The notes below the pieces were generated by a model, which was not told where the DNA came from, made no database searches, and worked only from the letters and a program-made list of their open reading frames with translations. Source: Nitrosomonas communis (GTDB lineage Bacteria; Pseudomonadota; Gammaproteobacteria; Burkholderiales; Nitrosomonadaceae). Taken from it: a stretch of 64,000 bases of DNA. Location of the stretch: assembly GCF_024102715.1 (NCBI RefSeq), contig NZ_JAGFJM010000105.1, forward strand, positions 1-64,000, read 5' to 3'. Shown piece by piece: positions 53,052 to 60,901 of the stretch (within the stretch, counting starts at the first letter, position 1; each line of letters begins with the position of its first letter). Both the position numbers and the translations under genes were made by a program.

Positions 53052-53552
53052 ATGTTCAATTTAACACAGCTATCGTGGCTACTGGCCAGCCTGTTGCTGC
53101 TGGCAGGATGCGCCGCCCAGCCAGGAAAAAGCTCGCTAGAATCAACCAGCGTCAGCGGAAAAGACAACCAGCAGATCGCCCGCGATCTTGAAAAAATGTA
53201 CCGGCTGGCGCGCAAATATCAGGATGAAGCGCAATTCGCAGAAGCCATTACCACCTACGAAAACATGCTGGCAATCGATCCCAACTATGCCGAAGCGCAC
53301 AATGGACTGGGCGTCATTTACTCCATTCAGGGGAATTTTGATCCGGCATTACAGCACTTGCAGCAAGCAGTCGCATTAGCGCCGCTGGCATCTCATTTAC
53401 ATAATAATCTGGGTTATACCTATTTATTGCTGGGACGGAAGCCTGAGGCCATCAGTGCATTCGAACAAGCATTGCGGCTCGATCCCGAAAACCTGCACGC
53501 ACGCGCCAATCTGACCGCTATTCGTAACCAGACAGAAACCACAGGAGAATAA
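53052..53552 (+). CDS. tadD: Tad TPR lipoprotein TadD
   Basis: The 166-residue lipoprotein has the lipobox LLLAGC (Cys about residue 20) and three tetratricopeptide repeats (AITTYENMLAIDPNYAEAHN and two more). TadD-type proteins help assemble or localise the secretin. CGGAGA precedes ATG 53052. It is followed after three bases by a second TPR protein. Confidence 0.9.
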   Translation: MFNLTQLSWLLASLLLLAGCAAQPGKSSLESTSVSGKDNQQIARDLEKMYRLARKYQDEAQFAEAITTYENMLAIDPNYAEAHNGLGVIYSIQGNFDPALQHLQQAVALAPLASHLHNNLGYTYLLLGRKPEAISAFEQALRLDPENLHARANLTAIRNQTETTGE

Positions 53553-53555
53553 GCC

Positions 53556-54707
53556 ATGCGCATGAACAGACAAAAACTCATATGGACCTTGGGCTGTCTC
53601 TCTGCTCTGACTGGCTGCTCGTCCCTTTATTCAAGCAAAGAATACTCGGCGCTGCACGTCAAACCAGTGATGCATGTACAACATGCAAATACCAGCGCGC
53701 AGAATCTGTATCATCTGGCACGCTACCACCACTGGAAAACCAGCCATGCAAAAGCGATCGCGCTTTATCAGAAAGTGCTTGCCGTGAATCCTGATCATGT
53801 GGAAGCGCACAATGGCCTGGGCGTGATCTATTCCACGCAGAGGCAGCATCAATTAGCGTTGCAGCATTTTCAGAAAGCAATCGAAATTACACCGGCAGCG
53901 ACCTATCTGTATAACAATCTCGGCTATGCCCATCTGCTACAGGGACAGCATAGCGAAGCAGCAGTGGCATTCCAGGAAGCGCTCCGTTTTGATCCCCACA
54001 ATCATAAAGCGCGCCGCAATCTGGCAACCGCCCATAAACAAATGGGCATCACCGGGCAGATCGCGGATTCTTCAACTGCTGCGGCTGCCGCAGTCACCTC
54101 TGCTGCTACCAAGGAGAAATCTGAAGCATATACCGCCGCAGTTGCACAGGCATTGCCCGTTCAACCGAATGCCCGCCAGCAACTCGTGCAGATTGCGCCT
54201 AACGTTTATGAATTCAGGGTCAATCATGAAAAACCCAAAATAACGCCGGCGGCAACACCCGTGACAGCGCCACTTGCCGCGGCACCTGCTGTCTCCTCTC
54301 CCCGCCCGACCTCTATCGCGCATGCTCATTCAGAAAAGCCAGCTCCTGAGAAAACAGCATCTGTAGCAGAAAATAAGCGCATTGAAATCTCCAATGGCAA
54401 TGGCGTGACCGGCATGGCCAGAAACATCGCGACTTTTCTGAAGCAATTCGGCTTTGACAACGCACGCCTGACCAATCATCAAACATTCCAGCAAGCGCAA
54501 ACTGAAATACATTACCACCCAGGCGCTTATACGTTCGCTGAACAAATCAGCCAGATCATGCCAGGTCAGGTGAAAATAATTGAGAACAATGAATTACGTG
54601 CTGATATCAAGCTAAAAATACTGCTCGGTAAAGACATCGCAAGCGAAATTGCCTATTTCACCACCAAGAAGAATATTCAACTTGCGCAACATATCTCGCC
54701 GCAGTAA
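53556..54707 (+). CDS. TPR lipoprotein with C-terminal LytR_C domain
   Basis: The 383-residue protein combines a probable lipobox (LSALTGCSS, Cys about residue 20), TPRs (about 50-160; AHNGLGVIYSTQRQHQLALQ), an Ala/Pro-rich linker (about 165-265) and a LytR_C-type domain (IEISNGNGVTGMARNIATFL, about 275-294; ending with HYHPGAYTFAEQISQIMPG). LytR_C domains occur in cell-wall ligases and in some envelope proteins. This fusion is the last gene of the Tad locus and may tie the pilus to the peptidoglycan, an inference from domain type. It follows tadD by three bases with AGGAGAA upstream. Confidence 0.85.
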   Translation: MRMNRQKLIWTLGCLSALTGCSSLYSSKEYSALHVKPVMHVQHANTSAQNLYHLARYHHWKTSHAKAIALYQKVLAVNPDHVEAHNGLGVIYSTQRQHQLALQHFQKAIEITPAATYLYNNLGYAHLLQGQHSEAAVAFQEALRFDPHNHKARRNLATAHKQMGITGQIADSSTAAAAAVTSAATKEKSEAYTAAVAQALPVQPNARQQLVQIAPNVYEFRVNHEKPKITPAATPVTAPLAAAPAVSSPRPTSIAHAHSEKPAPEKTASVAENKRIEISNGNGVTGMARNIATFLKQFGFDNARLTNHQTFQQAQTEIHYHPGAYTFAEQISQIMPGQVKIIENNELRADIKLKILLGKDIASEIAYFTTKKNIQLAQHISPQ

Positions 54708-54745
54708 GTGGATAAGCAGCGCGTCATCTGCCCTGCTGTACTCAC
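54708..54745 (+). repeat. dispersed repeat, GTGGATAAGC/GCGTCAT type (copy)
   Basis: GTGGATAAGCAGCGCGTCAT then CTGCCCTGC. It starts right after the stop of the last Tad gene and could serve as its 3' hairpin. Confidence 0.55.
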
Positions 54746-54796
54746 AATGCCGCCCGGTAATGCGGTAATGACATGCAAGTGAAGCAAGGCGCAACG

Positions 54797-55870
54797 CTAT
54801 ATCCACTTCTTTTTTCTGACATAGACACCCATGGTCACGCCTAGCGCGATCATGACTGTCCATATCAGCGGATAGCCGTATTCCCATTCGAGTTCAGGCA
54901 TATGCCTGAAATTCATGCCGTATACGCCGGCAAGAAAAGTTAATGGCATAAAAATGGTGGCAATGATTGTCAGCACTTTCATAATTTCGTTTGTGCGATT
55001 ACTGACGCTGGAGAGATACAGGTCCAGCATGGTCGTGAGCATATCCCGGTAAATCTCGACACTGTCAATGGCTTGCGCGACATGATCGTATACATCGCGT
55101 AAATAGGGAGTGGTCGACTCATGGATCAAAGGCGATTCCCGCCGCACCAGGGATGAGATGACTTCACGCAATGGCCACACTGCTTTATGCAGAAACAAGT
55201 GTTCACGTTTCAACTGATAAAGCTGTCCCATGGCAGTCTTGCCAGGGCGGGTCATCAACTCTTCCTCCAGCAAATCTATCTGGTCACCCAATTTCTCAAG
55301 AATGATGAAATAGTTATCCACCAAAGCATCCAGCAGTGCATACGCTAGATAATCAGCCCCCATCTTCCTGATTTTTCCTTTACCGCTGCGGAGGTGACTA
55401 CGGATTAAATGGAAAACATCTTGCTTGACATCTTCCTGGAAGGACAACAGGAATTTTTCTCCCAGAATAAGACTGATTTGCTCCGGTACAATTTTGTTTT
55501 CCTTCTCGTCATAGGAAAGCATTTTGAGCACAACAAATAAATAATCGCCAAAATCTTCACATTTTGGCCGCTGCACGATGCTCATCAAATCCTCAATAAC
55601 GAGGCGGTGAATACCAAAGCTTTCACCTAATTTCTCCAGCATGACAGGATCATGCACGCCATTTATATTGATCCAGGTGATGGTGGGTTTAAGTTTATAA
55701 GGCAAGCATTCATCCACCCGCTTTAGTGTATGCTCTTCGAAATTGTGTTCATCGTAAGCGGTGAGCTTAATGCTGATGCCGTCTTTTATCCGCTCCCCGG
55801 TGTACAGCAAGGTTTCGGCAGGTAAGCCGATCTTTTTGACTCTGCGTTTAGTTGTTCTGGATATATGCAT
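54797..55870 (-). CDS. corA: magnesium/cobalt transporter CorA
   Basis: The 357-residue CorA-type channel has a long cytoplasmic funnel with helical coiled segments and two C-terminal transmembrane helices with the signature YGMNF (about 316-320), followed by an acidic loop MPELEWEYGYPL and a basic tail KKKW. It takes up Mg2+ (also Co2+ and Ni2+ in relatives). ATG 55870 is preferred over an upstream TTG 55885. No Mg-sensing leader is visible. It is convergent with the Tad locus. Confidence 0.94.
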   Translation of the reverse strand: MHISRTTKRRVKKIGLPAETLLYTGERIKDGISIKLTAYDEHNFEEHTLKRVDECLPYKLKPTITWININGVHDPVMLEKLGESFGIHRLVIEDLMSIVQRPKCEDFGDYLFVVLKMLSYDEKENKIVPEQISLILGEKFLLSFQEDVKQDVFHLIRSHLRSGKGKIRKMGADYLAYALLDALVDNYFIILEKLGDQIDLLEEELMTRPGKTAMGQLYQLKREHLFLHKAVWPLREVISSLVRRESPLIHESTTPYLRDVYDHVAQAIDSVEIYRDMLTTMLDLYLSSVSNRTNEIMKVLTIIATIFMPLTFLAGVYGMNFRHMPELEWEYGYPLIWTVMIALGVTMGVYVRKKKWI

Positions 55871-56117
55871 CAGAATATCGTCCAATTATGACTATTTGAA
55901 TCATCACTATAAACTCAACCTTTACCATCGAATCTTTTCATACGCCCGCTTCCCAGGTTTGCTAAGGAATAGCATGCACTACGATATGAGTAAATACGTG
56001 CAAACACGTAAGGACTAACCGCCATGATAATTCACTCACATATTTGACAATACATCATGCTTTCAATACATTTCAGTCAAAGCATGAATGATTTCTATAT
56101 TCACTAGAGGCAATGGT

Positions 56118-57101
56118 ATGCGCGCAGTTTTTCTTGATTTTGGTTCCGTCACGCGTGGCGATATGGACCGTTCGACACTGGAACGGGCGATCTCACCCTG
56201 GCATTTTTATAATGACACCACGCCAGAACAAGTCGTGGAAAGAATTAAAGAGGCCGAGGTGATTGTCAGCAATAAAATGCTGCTTGACCGCACAGTGCTG
56301 CTTTCTGCAAGTCACCTGAAATTGATTTGCATTGCTGCCACTGGTTATAACAATGTCGATCTTGCGGCAGCGGCTGAGCGCAATATCCCCGTTTGCAATG
56401 TACGAGGCTACGCCACAAATTCTGTGGTACAGCATGTTTTTATGCTCATGCTCAATCTTTCACGCCGTTTTGTGGAATATCAGCAACTGGTGAAAAATGG
56501 CGGCTGGCAGAAAAGCACTTATTTTTGTCCTCTTGAGTTCGGTATCACCGAGTTATCGGGCAAGACGCTCGGCATCATCGGCTACGGTGAACTGGGTAAA
56601 GCAGTCGCTGATATCGCTAAAGCGTTTGGCATGCAATTGCTGATCGCCGAGCATAAGGGCATGCCCGCCCGCCCGGGGCGGAGCACATTTGACGAAGTCA
56701 TGCGGCAGGCGGATTTCATCACCTTGCATTGCCCGTTGTCGGAGGACACCCGTAATCTGATCAGCCAAAGAGAGTTCGCATTGATGAAACCGACGGCCTA
56801 TCTGATTAACACCGCGCGTGGTGGACTGGTGAATGAAGCGGATTTGCTGCATAGCCTTTCTTCTGGACGTATTGCCGGCGCAGCCACTGATGTCTTGCTA
56901 AAGGAACCCCCTGTCGATGGCAACATCTTATTAACCTACCCGCAGCCAAATCTGATTGTCACCCCGCATATTGCCTGGGCCAGCAGGGAATCCAGACAGC
57001 GCGTGCTTGACCAGGTGGCAGAAAATATTCAGAACTTTTTTCAGAACAAACCATTCAGCCAAATTAAGGATGCTTTAATCTCGCCCGATACGCATAATTA
57101 A
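56118..57101 (+). CDS. D-2-hydroxyacid dehydrogenase (hydroxypyruvate reductase-like)
   Basis: The 327-residue NAD(P)-dependent enzyme has the Rossmann motif LGIIGYGELGKAVADIAKAFG (about 150-170), the catalytic Arg in NTARGGLVNE (about 236), the Glu in LLKEPPVDG (about 265) and the His in VTPHIAWAS (about 287). It probably reduces hydroxypyruvate or glyoxylate (hprA-like), which would fit photorespiratory-type glycolate salvage in an autotroph, but substrate is not certain. ATG 56118 has AGAGG eight bases upstream. Confidence 0.88.
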   Translation: MRAVFLDFGSVTRGDMDRSTLERAISPWHFYNDTTPEQVVERIKEAEVIVSNKMLLDRTVLLSASHLKLICIAATGYNNVDLAAAAERNIPVCNVRGYATNSVVQHVFMLMLNLSRRFVEYQQLVKNGGWQKSTYFCPLEFGITELSGKTLGIIGYGELGKAVADIAKAFGMQLLIAEHKGMPARPGRSTFDEVMRQADFITLHCPLSEDTRNLISQREFALMKPTAYLINTARGGLVNEADLLHSLSSGRIAGAATDVLLKEPPVDGNILLTYPQPNLIVTPHIAWASRESRQRVLDQVAENIQNFFQNKPFSQIKDALISPDTHN

Positions 57102-57146
57102 GCGGAATATTTCTAACGTTCTCAGGATGGAAGCACGCTTATTTCC

Positions 57147-58304
57147 TTGATTCCTGCCGATAATCACTTTGCGCTCATGGCGGTGCTGTTCGCGCTCGCC
57201 ACATTGGGCATACTTGCGGAGAAAACCCGTACCGGCGCGCAGCTTACAGGCGCCGTCATCGCTATTCTCGGCGCCATCATTGCAGCGAACCTTAATATCA
57301 TTCCACATGCTGCGCCTGCCTATGATTTCGTCCTCGAATATTTTGTTCCTGTCCTGATTCCGCTGTTTCTCTATCAGGCTGATCTCCGGCGGATCTTTTT
57401 TGAAACCACTCGCATGACGATGGCGTTTCTGCTGGCAAGCGCTGGCACTCTAAGCGGTGCGATCGTGGCTGTATTGTTGCTCGATCTGTCTACCCTGGGG
57501 ATAGCGGCAACGATCGAGCCACCTTTGCGCGAACCCGCAGTTGCCGGGCTGTTTACCTCGACTTATATCGGCGGCTCGGTAAATTACGCTGCTCTGGGGG
57601 AAATCACTGGATTGCGTGAAGATGCTTCGTTTTTCTCGGCGGCCACGGCCACCGACAACCTGTTCAGCGCATTGTACCTTGTCATGCTGGCAACGCTGCC
57701 TGGCTGGAACTGGCTTGTAAAGCGCTACCCTGCCCGCACGCACGATGCAGCACATCATGCTGCCGCAGCGAGGCATGCTACGCCGTTGACATTGGCACTG
57801 TCAGTGATACTTGCCCTGCTGACCGTAGCAATTGCGGATGCACTGACTGCCTGGCTTGACATCTCGAATTGGCGCTATGCTTTGATTACGCTGCTGGTGA
57901 CGATCTCCGCGACCTTGTTCCCCAGGCAAATGGCACGGCTGCATGGCAGTTTTGAGCTGGGCATACTCTTGTCATTTGTGTTCTTCGCCACCATTGCTGC
58001 AGGCGCTAATGTGCTGGCGATGATCCAAATTGCCCCGCTGCTGATTTTGCTGGTCGCTATTCTATTGACCGTTCACGCGCTGGTGACTTTCGGTTTCGGC
58101 AAGCTGCTTGGCTTCTCATTGCCAGAACTGATCACGGCTTCAAATGCGGCAGTACTGGGTGCAACGACTGCGCCTGCATTAGCTGCCGCCAAAGGATGGC
58201 GCGAGCTGATCACCCCTGGTGTGTTAATAGGCGTTTTTGGTTATGCATTGGGGACTTTTGCTGGGACTGCTGTGTATCAGTTCTGGCACTGGTTCATGGC
58301 TTAA
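57147..58304 (+). CDS. DUF819 family membrane protein
   Basis: The 385-residue protein has about ten hydrophobic spans and the DUF819 blocks (EYFVPVLIPLFLYQADLRRI, about 66-85; TSTYIGGSVNYAALGE, about 139-154; ALTAWLDISNWRYALIT). DUF819 proteins look like transporters; I recall no established substrate. The start is most likely TTG 57147; ATG 57177 would remove part of the first span. It is downstream of and codirectional with the dehydrogenase, about 45 bases away. Confidence 0.85.
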   Translation: MIPADNHFALMAVLFALATLGILAEKTRTGAQLTGAVIAILGAIIAANLNIIPHAAPAYDFVLEYFVPVLIPLFLYQADLRRIFFETTRMTMAFLLASAGTLSGAIVAVLLLDLSTLGIAATIEPPLREPAVAGLFTSTYIGGSVNYAALGEITGLREDASFFSAATATDNLFSALYLVMLATLPGWNWLVKRYPARTHDAAHHAAAARHATPLTLALSVILALLTVAIADALTAWLDISNWRYALITLLVTISATLFPRQMARLHGSFELGILLSFVFFATIAAGANVLAMIQIAPLLILLVAILLTVHALVTFGFGKLLGFSLPELITASNAAVLGATTAPALAAAKGWRELITPGVLIGVFGYALGTFAGTAVYQFWHWFMA

Positions 58305-58384
58305 TCCATGTTTGCCGGACATATGAACAGCAAATCAAACTCAGCAGACAGCACAAGTAATCATGCACTCTCTTTTACCATAAC

Positions 58385-59119
58385 ATGACAAGCCTTGTAT
58401 TCATCGAAACAGAAGCTCGCGAACTGGTCAAGCGATTATCCGTGTCGCGCTGCTGCGCTCTGCAAACCGCACTGGTTGATCTTTGTGAAGCACATTGGCG
58501 TGCTCTGCGTGGCGCACAACCGGTAACACCGCTGGCGCAAGCGCTGTGGTCAATCACTCCACCACTGGTTGATTTGTTCATCGATTTGTATGTCATTGCT
58601 GATATACGCTTGAACGATGTATTAGCTGGCTGCAATCTGGCGCAGGGACTAGCGCTGGTGGTGCTGGCGGAAATTCAGCGTGGTAACGAAGCGGGCGTGC
58701 ATCTCGCGCATGAACCCATGCAAGCGTTCGAAACACGATCACTACCCGCTTCATGGTTGAATCGTATCGCCGCCTTGCTGCGCGGCACACTCGACCTACC
58801 CCACCACCTACATCATTCCAAGCGACATGCGCCGTTGTGGAAAGCGTTGGCTGTGATTGCTTCACACACCAAACGCCTGGACTTGCCTGCAGTGCAGGCA
58901 GTGATTTGTTTACTCACGGCATCCTCCGGTCCATCCGCCGCCCCTGCCGATGCAGCATTGGAAAAACTGCGTCATGACGTGGAGGACGCTGGCATTCGTT
59001 TCCTGTACCGCGATGATGGTCTGATTCACTTTGAGCAACATCATCATGCCCATAAACCTGTCCGCGCCAGACAATTGGGTGAGCTGTTACTGGAAATCAG
59101 GCAGCAGTGGTTAAGGTAA
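58385..59119 (+). CDS. conserved-looking hypothetical protein
   Basis: The 244-residue protein is rich in Ala, Leu and His, with no signal peptide. Several amphipathic helical stretches appear (ALVDLCEAHWRALRGAQ, QGLALVVLAEIQRG), along with a His-rich middle (LPHHLHHSKRHAPLWK, about 137-152) and end (FEQHHHAHKP). I do not recognise a family. It follows the DUF819 gene and may be part of the same unit. The clean ATG and length support a real gene. Confidence 0.65.
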   Translation: MTSLVFIETEARELVKRLSVSRCCALQTALVDLCEAHWRALRGAQPVTPLAQALWSITPPLVDLFIDLYVIADIRLNDVLAGCNLAQGLALVVLAEIQRGNEAGVHLAHEPMQAFETRSLPASWLNRIAALLRGTLDLPHHLHHSKRHAPLWKALAVIASHTKRLDLPAVQAVICLLTASSGPSAAPADAALEKLRHDVEDAGIRFLYRDDGLIHFEQHHHAHKPVRARQLGELLLEIRQQWLR

Positions 59120-59167
59120 AAAAAGTGTCCCGTACGTCCACTGCTACAATTTCTTCATACATTCTGC

Positions 59168-59674
59168 CTAGGTTAATACATTTAACCGGCACAATTGGTC
59201 TACTTTTCTTAATAGGGTGGGCATTCTATTCACGCCATGCATGGATAGAATAGACAGTTTTGCCGCAGAAAGCGCTTCACCCGCGCATGTGATATAAAGC
59301 GGTCTGTTGCTGCGCCCTCTAGTGATTGCATATGCTTGGCTAATGCCGGCGAATGGCTTCTTTGCCACACCAATCACCTTCACTTTGCCATGCAAGACAT
59401 CATACAGATGCTTGCCCAGGCCGGGTTTTGAACTGCCATCTAAAAAAACGTAACCGTCAACCACAATGCATGCTGGCTGCAAATGATGTTCACTCAACAG
59501 TTTGAGAATGCACGGGAGCTCCCGCTTATAAAACTGCCCCGGAATATAGTCACCGGCATTCTCGATTTTGCTGAGATAAATATTGTCTGGCTTGGCATCA
59601 GCCCAGTTTTTGAAGGCGAGTCCTGCAACCGCACCATTGCAGTTATCGTATTGAACATCTACGGCTAATATCAA
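59168..59674 (-). CDS. short endonuclease V-like protein
   Basis: The 168-residue protein shows endonuclease V blocks: AVDVQYDN (catalytic Asp, about residue 6), DYIPGQFYKRELP (Glu in the last part, about 42-54), VVDGYVFLDG (Asp, about 73) and VIGVAKKPF (about 101). Endonuclease V nicks DNA or RNA next to deaminated adenine (inosine). Family members are usually about 220 residues, so this is a short variant lacking part of the N- and C-termini. The start is TTG 59674. It lies 21 bases after the lipid-kinase-like gene on the same strand. Confidence 0.8.
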   Translation of the reverse strand: MILAVDVQYDNCNGAVAGLAFKNWADAKPDNIYLSKIENAGDYIPGQFYKRELPCILKLLSEHHLQPACIVVDGYVFLDGSSKPGLGKHLYDVLHGKVKVIGVAKKPFAGISQAYAITRGRSNRPLYITCAGEALSAAKLSILSMHGVNRMPTLLRKVDQLCRLNVLT

Positions 59675-59695
59675 GAACAGCTCAATTCCTTTGAT

Positions 59696-60739
59696 TTATT
59701 CAGCCTTTAGCGTTTTAACGCGTGAATCCGCTGGATGTGGTTGGATCAATACCCGAACCGGTTTCGGACTGATACTGAATTTTATGGTGCTTCCCGCTTC
59801 GATATCGCGGTTACGGAAGTAGTCACCGTCTACCTGCAACGGATAGGATGGTTCATGTAATGTGAGCGATATGTTCCTGCCTGCAAAATATTGCAAGGGA
59901 AGATCTGCTGGTTTGTGCTGCAGCATCCTTACTGTTTTGATGACCTCATGCTGGCGCCGCGCCCCAGGCAAGAAACCGATGACTAACTCATCGACCGATG
60001 GACTGGCAGCAGGAACAAGCTGTAAATTTCTGGCATAAGCCGAACTGTTAGCCACAATGAGATAACCTGATGCATGGTCAATAACCGTTTGTTCATCAAC
60101 GGAAACCGACACGGTAGGATGAAATAAAGAAACCAAGGCGCTTAACCCGCACCATACATAAGTCGAGTCACTGATCGGACCTTTCCGTTTGCCAATCCGC
60201 TTGACTGTCAGTGAATCAAATCCCATCGAGGCCATAATGAAAAAAGGTTTCTCTCCGTGAATGCCGTGACCGCTGATCAGGCCATAAAATTGCTCCAGGT
60301 ATTTTCCGCAGGCTATCGCCTGGAGCAAATCCTCTGCATTCGCACTCATTCCATACAAATGTGCAAATAACGATTCATTTCCACCGGGAACCACATAAAC
60401 GGGCGTACCCGTCCTGCCAAGCAAAGGAAGCAGTTTTCTAACTGTTCCATCACCCCCGACCACCACTACCAGATCACAAGCAGCAATATCATCCGCGATA
60501 CGCATATACGATTTCATTTTTTTCTCGGATTTGCAGACTTCCACAACAATGCCATGATCAGCCAGAGATTTTCCCAGCTCATCGGCTGTTGTTTCCGTAT
60601 TTCCCGCGCTAGAGATCGGATTGAAAATGATCAATGCTTTTTGAGGTGAGGGAACAGCTAGCGGTGTCCCATTTTGTTGAAATGAATAATTTTCCAAGGA
60701 GAATACTAATTGTCTGTTTGGCCCAAAAACCTGCGTCAT
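59696..60739 (-). CDS. diacylglycerol kinase-like (YegS/LCB5 family) protein
   Basis: The 347-residue protein has the DAGK catalytic domain: LIIFNPISSAGNTE (about 36-49), VVVVGGDGTVRKLLPLLG (about 91-108) and PGGNESLFAHLYG (about 117-129). It should phosphorylate a lipid such as diacylglycerol, or a sphingoid- or tetrapyrrole-like lipid in some relatives. ATG 60739 begins the frame. Upstream of the catalytic domain is a 30-residue leader of unknown role. Target unknown; the fold call is firm. Confidence 0.85.
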   Translation of the reverse strand: MTQVFGPNRQLVFSLENYSFQQNGTPLAVPSPQKALIIFNPISSAGNTETTADELGKSLADHGIVVEVCKSEKKMKSYMRIADDIAACDLVVVVGGDGTVRKLLPLLGRTGTPVYVVPGGNESLFAHLYGMSANAEDLLQAIACGKYLEQFYGLISGHGIHGEKPFFIMASMGFDSLTVKRIGKRKGPISDSTYVWCGLSALVSLFHPTVSVSVDEQTVIDHASGYLIVANSSAYARNLQLVPAASPSVDELVIGFLPGARRQHEVIKTVRMLQHKPADLPLQYFAGRNISLTLHEPSYPLQVDGDYFRNRDIEAGSTIKFSISPKPVRVLIQPHPADSRVKTLKAE

Positions 60740-60901
60740 TTAATCAGCGTGCCGGAAGTGATAACAGTTGCTTTGTTTCATTGTGTCATAGCCAATGTAT
60801 TCACACCGGCGCATAGTAATAAATATAAACAACTTTTTTTACAAAATGATGTATCGCGTTTTAGCCATCAGCGTGTCACTATCACCACTTCGGGCAAAAT
60901 A

